Assembly (NCBI GenBank): GCA_036704125.1
Contig: DATNQI010000004.1
Coordinates: 1 to 64,000, forward strand
Length of the DNA stretch: 64,000 bases
Source of the DNA: Pantanalinema sp.
GTDB taxonomy: Bacteria; Cyanobacteriota; Sericytochromatia; S15B-MN24; UBA4093
Reading direction: 5' to 3'
The position numbers and the translations under genes are program-made. Positions 56,082 through 64,000 of this stretch are shown here, piece after piece (the first letter of the stretch is position 1; each line of letters starts with the position of its first letter). Under the pieces are notes generated by a model, which was not told where the DNA came from, made no database searches, and worked only from the letters and a program-made list of their open reading frames with translations.

Positions 56082-56960
56082 ATGAAGACAGGCGAGACCC
56101 CGCGCATGCCGACCGAAAGCGGCATTATCGAGTCCGGCGGCTTCCAGCTGCGCTACGTCATCGAAGGAGAGGGCCGCCCCGCCATCGTGATCGGCAGCGC
56201 GATCTACTACCCTCGAACCTTCTCGCAGCGCCTGCGCGAACACCTGCGACTGGTGTTCATGGACCACCGGGGCTTCGCGCCGGAAGCGAGGACGACCGAC
56301 ACCGCCGCCTTCGAGCTGGACCTGCTGCTCGACGACGTCGAACGGGTCAGGCAGGAGCTCGGCCTCGGGCGCATCGTGGTCATCGGTCATTCCGGCCACG
56401 CCTTCATGGCGCTCGAGTACGCCAAGAAATATCCGCAGCACGTCTCCCACGTCGTCCTGATCGGGGCTGGGCCCGACTACGGCGAGGCCAGCTCGCGGGC
56501 CGCGGATCGGTACTTCGAGGACCTGGTCGCCCCGGAGCGCAAAGCGACGCTCGAGCGGGATCTTCGCCTCCTGCCCGCCGAGATCGAGGCGGCTCCGGAG
56601 AAGCGCTTCATCACCTTCTGCGTCAGATTGGGGGCGCGAAGCTGGTTCGATCACGACTTCGACGCGGCCCCGCTGTGGGAAGGGGTCGACGTCAACATGG
56701 CCATGTTCGACCACGTGTGGGGCACGGTCTTCCGGGACATCGACATCGCGCGCGGCCTGGACGCGTTCGACAAGCCGGTGTTTCTCGGTCTCGGCCTCTA
56801 CGACTTCCTCGTGCCGCCGCACTTCACCTGGAACCCGCTCCGCTCGAAGTTCAAGGACCTCACGCTGCGCCTCTTCCAGCGCAGCGGCCACACGCCGCAG
56901 TACGAAGAGCCGGAGGCCTTCGATGGGGAGCTCCTGGGATGGCTGTCCCGGCAGGGGTGA
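56082..56960 (+). CDS. Alpha/beta hydrolase
   Basis: 292 residues. The fold is seen in IVIGSAIYYPRTFSQRLREH, LVFMDHRGFAPE, and the nucleophile elbow VVIGHSGHAFMALEYAKKYP (Ser in GHSGH). The Asp is probably in GLYDFLVPPHF, and the His in RSGHTPQYEEPEAF. Such enzymes include proline iminopeptidases and esterases; the substrate is unknown. AAGGA lies seven bases before the ATG. No signal peptide. Confidence 0.9.
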   Translation: MKTGETPRMPTESGIIESGGFQLRYVIEGEGRPAIVIGSAIYYPRTFSQRLREHLRLVFMDHRGFAPEARTTDTAAFELDLLLDDVERVRQELGLGRIVVIGHSGHAFMALEYAKKYPQHVSHVVLIGAGPDYGEASSRAADRYFEDLVAPERKATLERDLRLLPAEIEAAPEKRFITFCVRLGARSWFDHDFDAAPLWEGVDVNMAMFDHVWGTVFRDIDIARGLDAFDKPVFLGLGLYDFLVPPHFTWNPLRSKFKDLTLRLFQRSGHTPQYEEPEAFDGELLGWLSRQG

Positions 56961-57059
56961 GCGAGGCTTTGATTTAAGGCTTTCATTACCGCATCTTTAT
57001 CGAATTTCGGGGGGGATCCCGGACAACCATCAAGGTACCTGTTCGCGCGAGGTCTCCTG

Positions 57060-58259
57060 ATGACGACGATCAAATCCAGCCCGACTCCCGCCACCGCCGA
57101 AGGCTATCGCCAGCTGCTGAACCAGCTCGACGTCCTGACCGCCGCGCAGCCGCAGGCCCCCGCGCCCGGCCTCGGCCAGGACACCTACGTTCCGAGCGTC
57201 CAGCCCGCCCAGCCGGCGCCGGCCGTCGTGCCGCCCGAGGCCCAGAACCTCTTCAAGGACGTCGTCAGCCACTTCCACGCGCTGATGGAAAAGCTCTTCG
57301 GCAAGAAGCCCGAGCCCGCCGCGCCCGCTCAGCCTGCGCCCCAGCCCGCTCCCGCACCGCAGCCCGCTCCTGCGGCCAAGACCCACACGGTGGTGGAGGG
57401 CGACACCCTCTCGGCGATCGCCAGGCGCACCCTGGGCGACGGCAACCGCTGGCCCGAGATCTTCGAGCTCAACAAGGACCAGCTTTCGAACCCCGACGTC
57501 ATCCACCCCGGCCAGGTCCTGAAGCTGCCCGGCGGCGCGAACACGAGCGCCCCTGCCCCGAGCGCCCCGGCTCCGAAGCCCCCCGCGGCCTCCGGCGGGA
57601 CCTACACCGTCGGCAGCGGCGACACCCTCTCGGGGATCGCCCAGCGCGCCCTGGGCGACGGCAACCGCTGGCCCGAGATCTACGAGCTCAACAAGGACCA
57701 GATCGCGAACCCCAACGTCATCCGCGAGGGGCAGGTCCTCAAGCTGCCCCAGGGCGCGAGGAGCGCGGCCCCTTCCGCCCCCTCGGCGAGCACGCCGAGC
57801 GGCTTCGGCGGCAAGGTCGCCTCGCAGGCGGATGCCCTCATCGACAGCGGCTACAAGTACCCGCCCAACCTCACGGACAGGTACTATCACTCGCCCGACA
57901 AGGTGGGCTGCTGCGCCGACTTCGTCTGCGATGCCAACCGCCGCGCCGGCTTCGACCTCAACGGCGTCATGAAGCGGCTGGGGATGAACCCCCACTACTG
58001 CCCCTCGATGATCCAGTACTTCCGCGAGCACCAGACCTACGTCAAGGGCAACTCCGGCGCCAGGGTCGGCGACACCGTGTTCTTCAGCTGGGACGGCGGG
58101 CCGGGGCCCGACCACGTGGCCGTGGTGACCGAGGTCGACGGCCAGGGCCGCCCGACCCGCATCAGGGAGTCGTACGACTTCAACCTGCCCGCCCGCGAGC
58201 GCGCCATCGGCAACTCGCTGGACAACGTCCTCGGCTTCGGCCGGATCAGCAACGCCTAG
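57060..58259 (+). CDS. LysM protein with C-terminal CHAP-like domain
   Basis: 399 residues. Two LysM domains (about 108-155 and 182-228) are nearly identical: THTVVEGDTLSAIARRTLGDGNRWPEI and GTYTVGSGDTLSGIAQRALGDGNRWPEI, each ending GQVLKLP. Pro/Ala-rich linkers join them to a C-terminal domain with GCCADFVCDANRRAG (candidate catalytic Cys) and GDTVFFSWDGGPGPDHVAVVTEV (candidate His), as in CHAP/NlpC-type amidases. It should bind and cut peptidoglycan. There is no signal peptide, which is odd for that role. Confidence 0.85.
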   Translation: MTTIKSSPTPATAEGYRQLLNQLDVLTAAQPQAPAPGLGQDTYVPSVQPAQPAPAVVPPEAQNLFKDVVSHFHALMEKLFGKKPEPAAPAQPAPQPAPAPQPAPAAKTHTVVEGDTLSAIARRTLGDGNRWPEIFELNKDQLSNPDVIHPGQVLKLPGGANTSAPAPSAPAPKPPAASGGTYTVGSGDTLSGIAQRALGDGNRWPEIYELNKDQIANPNVIREGQVLKLPQGARSAAPSAPSASTPSGFGGKVASQADALIDSGYKYPPNLTDRYYHSPDKVGCCADFVCDANRRAGFDLNGVMKRLGMNPHYCPSMIQYFREHQTYVKGNSGARVGDTVFFSWDGGPGPDHVAVVTEVDGQGRPTRIRESYDFNLPARERAIGNSLDNVLGFGRISNA

Positions 58260-58265
58260 CCGGGG

Positions 58266-58646
58266 TCAGACCCCCCAGCCCAGAGCCTCCTCCACCGAGG
58301 CCACCAGGCGCAGCGGGTCGAACGGCTTGACGATGGCCCCCTGGACCCCCATGGCCTGCAGGTCGTACCGGTCCTGGGGCAGCGCCTTGGCCGTCAGCAG
58401 CACCACCGGGATCCGCGCGGTCGCCGTGTCGGCTCGGAGGTGACGCACGAGCGTGGGGCCGTCCATCTCGGGCATCATGACGTCCATGAGGACGGCCTCC
58501 GGCTGCTCCGCTCGCGCCACGGCGATGGCCTCCTGGCCCGAGCGCGCGCTCAGCACCCGGTAGCCCCCGGCGAGCTCGAAGCAGAGGGCGGCAATCTCCC
58601 GGATGTCGGGCTCGTCGTCCACGATGAGGACCGTTCGGTCGCTCAC
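58266..58646 (-). CDS. CheY-like response regulator (receiver only)
   Basis: 126 residues, one receiver domain: acidic pair in VLIVDDEPDIRE, phospho-acceptor Asp in AVLMDVMMPEMDGP, Thr/Ser switch in VVLLTAKAL and Lys in IVKPFDPLRL. No output domain. Its ATG overlaps the histidine kinase stop (ATGA), so kinase and regulator are one transcription unit. It probably signals through protein contact. Confidence 0.94.
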   Translation of the reverse strand: MSDRTVLIVDDEPDIREIAALCFELAGGYRVLSARSGQEAIAVARAEQPEAVLMDVMMPEMDGPTLVRHLRADTATARIPVVLLTAKALPQDRYDLQAMGVQGAIVKPFDPLRLVASVEEALGWGV

Positions 58647-60220
58647 GGCTGGTTTTCTCCTCGAGCCACCCGGGGCAGGGTGAAGTGGAAGGTGCTGCCC
58701 GCCCCGACGCGGCTCGCGGCCCAGATCCGGCCGCCGTGCTGCTCGACGATGCTGCGGCAGATGGGAAGCCCGAGGCCGGTCCCCCCCTTCTCGCGCGAAT
58801 CCGAGGCGTCCACCTGCCGGAAGCGCTCGAAGACGGCCTCCTGCATCTCGAAGGGGATGCCGCGCCCCTCGTCGGCGATCGAGAAGCGAAGCAGGTCGCC
58901 CTGGGGCTCCGCGCCCAGGGTCACGATGCCCCCCGGCGGCGAGAACTTGATGGCGTTGGAGAGCAGGTTGGTGAGGGCCTGCATGATGCGATCCTCGTCG
59001 GCTCTCACCCCGTGTGCCACGGGGCGCACCTCGAGCGTGACCTCGGCCTCCAGCGCCAGCGCCCGCATGGCCTCCGCCGCCCGGATGAGGAGGGCCCCCG
59101 CGTCCACTTCTGCGAACGCGAGCGCCAAGTGGCCCGTGGCCATTCGCTCCACGTCCAGGATGTCGTTGACCAGCCGCATCAGGCGCTCCGCGTTGCCGAG
59201 GGCGATCGCGAGCATGCGATCGCCCTGCGCCGACAAGGAACCGAGCCGGTCGCCGCTCAGCAGGCCCAGAGCCCCGCGCAGCGCGGTCAAAGGGGTCCGC
59301 AGCTCGTGGCTGACCACCGAGATGAACTCGTCCTTCATGCGCTCGACCATGCGGCGCTCGGTGATGTCGCGGATGATCATGCCGCTGGTGAGGCGCCCGT
59401 CCTGGTCCTCGAAGCTCGCCGAGGCGACCTCCGCCGGAAAGCGCTCACCGCCCTTGCGGATGAGCGTCAGCTCGCCTCGGAACTGGCCGGTCAGCTCGCG
59501 CGCGACGGCCGCGTCGGTGAAGCGCGGATCGCTCGCGTCCACCAGCTGAGCGCGGCGCAGGCGGCGGAACTCTTCGACCGTGTAGCCGAAGACCTTGCAG
59601 GCGGCGGGGTTGGCGGTCAGGACCCCCTCCTCGGGAGAGGCGATCAGCACCGCATCGCTGCTGTGCTCGAAGAGCAGGCGATAGCGCGCCTCGCTCTCGC
59701 GCAGGCGCTCACTGGCCCGCTTCTTCTCGGTGATCTCGCGGATGATGGTGAAATGCAGCGCGTACGGACCCGCCTGCGTCCCCCGGACGACGACCTCGAC
59801 CTCGACGGGGGTGCCGTCCTTGCGCGCAAGCAGGGTCTCGTAGCGGTCCTTGATCGGCGCTTCGGGATCCCGGCACGAGACATGCGCCTGGTAGGAGTCC
59901 CGGACGCTCGAATGAAGCAGATCGCCCACGTCGGGAAGCGCGAGCAGCTCCTCGGAAGAGAAGCCCGTCAGCGCGCAGTAGGCCTCGTTGGCGTAGATGA
60001 TCCGCGAATCACGGACGATGGCGAAGCACTCGCCGACCTCGCTCTGAGCCCGCAGCAGCGCCTCGTAGCGATCGTGCAGATCCTGGAGGGCGGACAGGGC
60101 CTGGTCCCGCTCGAGAAGCGCCTGTTCGAGCGATTCGAGCTCGGCATCGGCCCGGATGTCCCTCGCCTTCAAGACGGCTTCGAGCTCGGCCGCATGAGCG
60201 GGGTGGCTTCGCATCGTCAT
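58643..60220 (-). CDS. PAS-PAS sensor histidine kinase
   Basis: 525 residues, no membrane segment, so cytoplasmic. An N-terminal coiled coil is followed by two PAS domains (about 50-170 with IIYANEAYCALTGFSSEELL, and 180-290 with VLTANPAACKVFGYTVEEF). The HisKA box is VSHELRTPLTALRGALG, then the ATPase domain has NLLSNAIKFSPPGG, DEGRGIPFEM, FRQVDASDSREKGGTGLGLPI. AAGGAGG precedes ATG 60220; the longer frame from 60277 is rejected. Signal unknown; PAS domains often bind oxygen, heme or FAD. Confidence 0.94.
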   Translation of the reverse strand: MTMRSHPAHAAELEAVLKARDIRADAELESLEQALLERDQALSALQDLHDRYEALLRAQSEVGECFAIVRDSRIIYANEAYCALTGFSSEELLALPDVGDLLHSSVRDSYQAHVSCRDPEAPIKDRYETLLARKDGTPVEVEVVVRGTQAGPYALHFTIIREITEKKRASERLRESEARYRLLFEHSSDAVLIASPEEGVLTANPAACKVFGYTVEEFRRLRRAQLVDASDPRFTDAAVARELTGQFRGELTLIRKGGERFPAEVASASFEDQDGRLTSGMIIRDITERRMVERMKDEFISVVSHELRTPLTALRGALGLLSGDRLGSLSAQGDRMLAIALGNAERLMRLVNDILDVERMATGHLALAFAEVDAGALLIRAAEAMRALALEAEVTLEVRPVAHGVRADEDRIMQALTNLLSNAIKFSPPGGIVTLGAEPQGDLLRFSIADEGRGIPFEMQEAVFERFRQVDASDSREKGGTGLGLPICRSIVEQHGGRIWAASRVGAGSTFHFTLPRVARGENQP

Positions 60221-60396
60221 CGCGCTCCTCCTTGGGCCCATTGGCGCCGGCCCATCGCCCCGCCGGGCCGGAAACAACCGGATACGATCCCATGCCGTGG
60301 CGGTGCGGTCAAGTCAGCGTGTGCCTCCCCCGGACCGGGCAGAGCCCTCGGCGTATGTTAAAATTGAACGCTCGCCCTAACGGAGGATTAACCCAA

Positions 60397-61869
60397 GTGA
60401 ACATCCAGCTTAACGCCGGCCCCGTGGCCGCCTTGCCCGTCGACACCCTCATCCTCGGTCTCCACGAGGACGACAAGGCCCTCTCGACCGCCGCCAAGGC
60501 GATCGACGCGGCCTTCGGCGGCGCGGTCTCGAATCTGCTGGCGCTCGGCGACTTCAAGCCGGAGCTCAACGAGACCTTCCCCCTTTATCTCCAGGGCGAC
60601 ATCAAGCGCCTCGTGCTGCTCGGCCTCGGCAAGCGCTCGGAGCTGACCCTCGAGAAGATCCGCCAGGCGGCGGGCAGCGGCGTCAAGGCCGCCAATGACC
60701 TCAAGGCCTCGCGTGCCGCCCTCGCGGGGCTCGAATGGGCCGACACGAGGGCCCTGGTGCAGACCGTGGCGGAGGGCGCCGAGCTCGCCCTCTACGCCTT
60801 CGACGAGTGCCGCAGCGCCGCTGACAAGGCGAGCCTCTCGCACCTGACCCTTTCGCTTGTTGCCGTGACGCCCGAGGCCGAGGCGGCGCTTCGCAAGGGC
60901 CGGCTCCTGAGCGAGGCGGTCAATTGGGCGCGCACCCTCGTCAACCGTCCCGGCAACAAGCTGACGGCCACGAACCTCGCGACCGAGGCCACCGCCATGG
61001 CGGTCTCGCGCGGCCTCTCGAGCCGGGTGTTCGGCAAGAAGGAGCTCCAGGCCATGGGCTTCGGCTGCCTGCTCGGCGTCAACGCCGGCTCCACCGAGCC
61101 CCCCGCCTTCATCGTGGTCGAGTACATGGGCGGCAAGCCAGGCGACAAGCCCTACGCGCTGGTCGGCAAGGGCCTGACCTTCGACGCGGGCGGCCTGTGC
61201 ATCAAGCCCGCCGGCGGCATGGAGGAGATGAAGTCCGACATGGCCGGCGCCGCCGCGGTGCTCGGCACCATCCGCGCGCTCAGCGACCTCTCGGTCCCCG
61301 TCAACGTGGTGGCCCTCATCGCGAGCACCGACAACATGCCCGGAGCCAGCGCCTACCGCCCGGGCGACATCCTCACGAGCTACAAGGGCCTGACGGTCGA
61401 GGTCATCGACACCGACGCCGAGGGCCGCATCGTCCTCTCGGACGCCCTGGCCTACGCCGACAAGCACTACGACCCCAAGGCCACCATCGACCTGGCGACG
61501 CTCACCGGCTCGATCATCGTGGCGCTCGGCGGCCACGTCACGGGCCTCTTCAGCAACGACCAGGCGCTCAGCGACGGCCTCTACCAGTCGGGCCAGGCGA
61601 CGGGCGAGCGGGTGTGGCCCATGCCCACCTGGGAGGCTTACGCCGATCGCGCCGAGAGCGACATCGCCGATCTCAAGAACGCGGATCCCCGGCGCGGAGA
61701 CGCGATCAACGCGGCGAAGTTCCTGGAGAAGTTCGCGGGCGAGCGCCCCTGGGCGCACCTGGACATCGCCGGGCCCTCCTGGCTCGACGCGCCTCGCCCC
61801 TACGAGCCCAAGGGCGGCACCGGCCACGGTGTCCGCCTGTTGGTGGATTTCCTGAGCGCGCGGGCGTAG
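60397..61869 (+). CDS. pepA: Leucyl aminopeptidase (M17)
   Basis: 490 residues from GTG at 60397, with GGAGG ten bases upstream; the frame from 60232 would place that site inside the gene. The metal-binding catalytic core is intact: VGKGLTFDAGGLCIKP, MKSDMAGAAAVLGTI, DTDAEGRIVLSDALAYA (family signature, with Asp and Glu ligands) and LTGSIIVALG. M17 enzymes release N-terminal residues and recycle peptides in the cytoplasm. Length fits the family. Confidence 0.96.
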   Translation: MNIQLNAGPVAALPVDTLILGLHEDDKALSTAAKAIDAAFGGAVSNLLALGDFKPELNETFPLYLQGDIKRLVLLGLGKRSELTLEKIRQAAGSGVKAANDLKASRAALAGLEWADTRALVQTVAEGAELALYAFDECRSAADKASLSHLTLSLVAVTPEAEAALRKGRLLSEAVNWARTLVNRPGNKLTATNLATEATAMAVSRGLSSRVFGKKELQAMGFGCLLGVNAGSTEPPAFIVVEYMGGKPGDKPYALVGKGLTFDAGGLCIKPAGGMEEMKSDMAGAAAVLGTIRALSDLSVPVNVVALIASTDNMPGASAYRPGDILTSYKGLTVEVIDTDAEGRIVLSDALAYADKHYDPKATIDLATLTGSIIVALGGHVTGLFSNDQALSDGLYQSGQATGERVWPMPTWEAYADRAESDIADLKNADPRRGDAINAAKFLEKFAGERPWAHLDIAGPSWLDAPRPYEPKGGTGHGVRLLVDFLSARA

Positions 61870-61877
61870 GTTACCCG

Positions 61878-61912
61878 CAAGACGGCCCCCGCGATCCGCG
61901 GGGGCCGTCTTG
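61878..61912. terminator. Bidirectional terminator between pepA and thioesterase genes
   Basis: A 16-base-pair perfect stem (CAAGACGGCCCCCGCG and its complement) with loop ATC, between convergent genes. The U-tract is weak on both sides. Confidence 0.75.
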
Positions 61913-61932
61913 CTGAAAGTCTCGGCGGCCGC

Positions 61933-62301
61933 CTAGGCGATGGCCGTCTTCTTGCCCTCGTCGTCGATGGCCACGAAGACCGTCTCGGCCTCGGTGACCT
62001 TCACCGTGACGCTGGGGTCCGAGACGCGCTGGGCCTCGACCGTGACCTTGACGGTGATCGAGGTCTTGCCGGTCTTGACCAGCGAGGTGTAGAAGCTCAC
62101 GTTGTCGCCCACGTAGACGGGCTGGTGGAAGACCACCTCGCGCATGGCGACGGTGACGACGCGGTGGCGGGTGTGACGGCGGGCCTCGATGGCGCCTGCG
62201 ATGTCGATATAGCTGAGGATCACCCCGCCGAAGATGGTGCCGAAGGCGTTGGTGTCCTTGGGCATCAACATGACGCGGATGGCGGGCTGCTGGTTGCTCA
62301 T
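61933..62301 (-). CDS. Acyl-CoA thioesterase, hotdog fold (YciA type)
   Basis: 122 residues. The hotdog signature is in [28 protein letters not shown], with the Asp that is catalytic in YciA, and the strand [35 protein letters not shown]. It hydrolyses acyl-CoA to free acid and CoA. AGGAG lies eight bases before the ATG. The larger frame to 62919 covers the opposite-strand hydrolase gene and is rejected. Confidence 0.92.
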   Translation of the reverse strand: MSNQQPAIRVMLMPKDTNAFGTIFGGVILSYIDIAGAIEARRHTRHRVVTVAMREVVFHQPVYVGDNVSFYTSLVKTGKTSITVKVTVEAQRVSDPSVTVKVTEAETVFVAIDDEGKKTAIA

Positions 62302-62335
62302 GGGGAAGTCTCCTGAATGGGGTTGTCCGCCTGCT

Positions 62336-62370
62336 ATCATAGAGCATCCCCGATGGGATTCGATAGAATC
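62336..62370. promoter_or_regulatory. Divergent promoter region with GATTC dyad
   Basis: On the minus strand TATGAT (62336-62341) may be the -10 for the thioesterase gene. On the plus strand TAGAAT (62364-62369) may be the -10 for the hydrolase gene and lies inside a GATTC-GATA-GAATC palindrome (62357-62370). No good -35 boxes were found. Confidence 0.35.
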
Positions 62371-62407
62371 GAGACGTGACGCGTTTTTCCCCCGAAAGGC
62401 CCTTCCC

Positions 62408-63037
62408 ATGATCGTCGAGACCTTCCCCGTCGGCCCCCTGGGCTGCAACTGCACCGTCATTGGCTGCCCCGAGACAAGAGAGGCCGTGGTGGTCGACCCG
62501 GGCGGGGACCTCGAACTCATCCAGGAGGTCCTGGACCGGCACGGGCTGAAGGTCACGCGCATCCTGCACACCCACGCCCACTTCGACCACCTGCTCGCCA
62601 CCGGCGCGCTCAAGGAGGCGCGCGGCGGCGAAATTTCGCTGCACGAGGGCGACCTGGAGCTGTACCGGAGCGTCCCCATGCAGGGGCGCCTCTTCGGGAT
62701 GACCCTCGCGTCGCCCCCCGAGCCGGACCGGCTGGTCAAGGACGGCGAGCGCCTCGAATGGGGGCAGGGCACGGGCGAGGTCATGCACACCCCCGGCCAC
62801 ACCCCGGGCAGCATCTGCCTGCACGTGGGCGATCGCAAGCTGGTCCTGACCGGCGACACCCTGTTCGCGGGGGGCATCGGCCGCACCGACCTGTGGGGCG
62901 GCGACTTCCCCACGATCATGCGCTCGATTCACGAGCGCCTGCTTTCGCTCGACGACGACACGGTCGTGATCCCGGGCCACGGCCCGGCCACCACCATCGG
63001 CGAGGAGCGCAAATCGAACCCGTTCCTCCAGGGCTAA
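62408..63037 (+). CDS. Metallo-beta-lactamase fold hydrolase (glyoxalase II-like)
   Basis: 209 residues. The zinc site [10 protein letters not shown] fits HxHxDH; further ligands are in [19 protein letters not shown] and PGHGPAT. The family (YcbL/glyoxalase II-like) hydrolyses thioesters. It lacks the C-terminal substrate domain of glyoxalase II, so the substrate is uncertain. Starts divergently from the thioesterase gene. GAAAGG precedes the ATG. Confidence 0.92.
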   Translation: MIVETFPVGPLGCNCTVIGCPETREAVVVDPGGDLELIQEVLDRHGLKVTRILHTHAHFDHLLATGALKEARGGEISLHEGDLELYRSVPMQGRLFGMTLASPPEPDRLVKDGERLEWGQGTGEVMHTPGHTPGSICLHVGDRKLVLTGDTLFAGGIGRTDLWGGDFPTIMRSIHERLLSLDDDTVVIPGHGPATTIGEERKSNPFLQG

Positions 63038-63154
63038 GCGGAACGTGCTTTCGCTTCACCACTATCTGCTTGGACGGCCGTCGGTCGTTCGATCGTCATG
63101 AGGCCGGGGGCGTAGGCTTCCACGAAGGCGCGCGCGACGATCAGTCCTCACCCC

Positions 63155-63199
63155 GCGTGAACGGGGACCCGGCCAATTCGGCCGGGTCCCCGTTCACGC
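63155..63199. terminator. Very long perfect hairpin terminator
   Basis: A perfect 20-base-pair stem (63155-63174 with 63180-63199) around loop AATTC, between the convergent hydrolase and lipoprotein genes. Symmetric enough to act on both. The stretch 63038-63154 before it shows no gene. Confidence 0.8.
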
Positions 63200-63212
63200 T
63201 TCGGCGCGATCG

Positions 63213-63662
63213 CTACTCGTACTTCTTGCCGTCGGGAGTCTGAATGTAACCCGCATCTCCAGCCTTGGTGGCCTTGTGGGTCCAGTGGATGCCGTCCTTG
63301 TCCCGCTTGTCGTCGTGGTAGCGCACGCCCTTGATCACGAGCTTCATGCCGACCTTCAGGCCCTTGACCTCGGAGCCGTACTTGGTGTCGTTGTTGACCT
63401 CGACCTTGAGGCCCTGGCGGGGGCTGATCTCGGAGACGATGAAGTTCTGGTGGGGCAGGCCGTGGCTGTCCGCGGGGAGGATCTCCGTGACCGTGGCGGT
63501 GATCGTGTCGAAGGCCGACGCGACGGGGACCGCCTTGGCCTCGACGATCGAGGACGTCTGGGCCGTCGAGAACGTCGCGGTGGTCGCGGGCGATCCGCAA
63601 CCGGCGAGCGCCACGATGGCGGCCAGGACTGACGCGGAGCGCCAAACGCGATGAAGACCCAT
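63213..63662 (-). CDS. DUF3465-like lipoprotein
   Basis: 149 residues. The signal SASVLAAIVALAGC predicts a lipoprotein with Cys22. The core ATVTEILPADSHGLPHQNFIVSE, GLKVGMKLVIKGVRY, GIHWTHKATKAG and YIQTPDGKKYE matches the plan of DUF3465 proteins, an OB-like fold of unknown function (HGxxHQxFIV and HWTH are the recognisable motifs). The ATG has AAGGGGG about nine bases upstream (on the minus strand). The gene is alone between two gaps. Confidence 0.8.
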   Translation of the reverse strand: MGLHRVWRSASVLAAIVALAGCGSPATTATFSTAQTSSIVEAKAVPVASAFDTITATVTEILPADSHGLPHQNFIVSEISPRQGLKVEVNNDTKYGSEVKGLKVGMKLVIKGVRYHDDKRDKDGIHWTHKATKAGDAGYIQTPDGKKYE

Positions 63663-63939
63663 GAGAACCCCCTTCTGGTGAGTGAAAAACTTGCGCTGTT
63701 GGGGGATCTATCGCCTGCCCATGCGGCATCCTTGCGCCCGCTTGGATAACGGCTGATTAACAATTGGCCATGATTTGTTCAAGGACGAAGAGCGAGATCC
63801 GGCTCGGCGTCGGGGTCAGGACCGCGAGCGCCATCGTCTCTCTGCTCGGGGGTTTTTGGACCGCCAAGCAGCGGGTACAATGGCCTGTCATTGAGAGACG
63901 ACTCCGAGCGGCAGCACCTGCCCTAGCAAGGAATGACGG
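63663..63939. other. Intergenic region without recognised gene
   Basis: 277 bases between the lipoprotein gene start and the last gene. It contains TTGTTC and TACAAT-like sequences (TACAAT near 63876), possibly a promoter for the last gene, but no -35 at a proper distance. No ORF or strong structure seen. Confidence 0.5.
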
Positions 63940-64000
63940 CGTGCGACGACAACTGCGCCGGATCGCCGGTCTGGCCTGGCCCCACCGGGGCCGCTACGCC
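63940..64000 (+). CDS. Start of a possible ABC transporter (truncated by window)
   Basis: Only 20 codons are visible. GTG at 63940, with AAGGA eight bases upstream, reads VRRQLRRIAGLAWPHRGRYA, which looks like the N-terminus of MsbA-type ABC exporters (LLRLLRPHRGR pattern before the first helix). The overlapping ATG at 63932 would give a frame rich in Cys and Gly that looks unlikely. This identification is tentative. Confidence 0.35.

Noticed and set aside
54303-56891. A long minus-strand frame opposite the cyanophycinase-like and hydrolase genes
   Set aside because: The plus-strand products have signal peptide and catalytic motifs; the minus-strand product has none and is shadow coding.

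Overview
This is a gene-dense, very GC-rich bacterial chromosome segment of mostly housekeeping genes, with no rRNA, tRNA, CRISPR array or insertion sequence that I can see. The organism is Gram-negative in build (porin-like protein, beta-barrel candidates, many lipoproteins, twin-arginine Rieske protein) and respires with a split cytochrome b6 / subunit IV pair of the cyanobacterial type. There are no photosynthesis genes. The octamer GCGATCGC, the HIP1 palindrome of cyanobacteria, occurs far more often than base composition predicts, also between genes. Together these point, with moderate to low confidence, to a non-photosynthetic relative of Cyanobacteria (Sericytochromatia-like); 16S or ribosomal protein phylogeny is needed.

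Layout. 1-3985 (minus): a tight operon of five lipoproteins, three of them paralogues with a shared module, divergent from a MalT/SARP-like ATPase regulator at 4143-6533. 6541-12752: an M20 amidohydrolase, a HExxH protein with a TPR protein, a porin-like protein, Maf and RadC. 12806-20192 (plus): one continuous envelope and division block, mreB-mreC-mreD-mrdA-minC-minD-minE-rodA, followed by mtaB. 21567-26673 (minus): EF-hand protein, GIY-YIG protein, the Rieske/cytochrome b6/subunit IV/pentaheme cytochrome c operon and a small cytochrome c. 26807-32385: alr, a zinc-finger membrane protein, a coiled-coil protein, an orphan FliJ/FliK pair and a J-domain protein. 32493-39377: mutL, clpB with a HAIR-like operator, and a PucR-type regulator. 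39568-46527: a barrel protein, RNase Z, acyl-CoA synthetase, khpA-rpsP-ffh and a phospholipase C-like protein. 46653-50737: an ECF sigma factor, zinc anti-sigma factor, RseB-like protein, HtrA protease and PAP2 phosphatase. 50891-54196 (minus): glpK-glpD. 54342-64000: a two-domain secreted cyanophycinase-like protein, a hydrolase, a LysM protein, a hybrid-free two-component pair, pepA, a thioesterase, a metallo-beta-lactamase fold hydrolase, a DUF3465-like lipoprotein and the first codons of a possible ABC transporter.

How the genes work together. The mre/mrd/min/rod block couples cell elongation to septum placement. The ECF operon and the htrA gene carry promoter-like sequences of the same form (GGAACYT-N16-GTCT), suggesting one envelope-stress regulon within 2.2 kb. 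clpB appears to be under an HspR-type operator.

The most unusual non-coding signal is a three-copy intergenic element of about 64 bp (29267, 45392, 50781) with a covarying outer stem and an invariant inner hairpin; one copy has integron attC-like ends. A second family of GC-rich hairpins sits at four gene ends. Starts below were chosen by Shine-Dalgarno position where the longest reading frame would give a poorer start. No gene-free stretch exceeds 300 bases.
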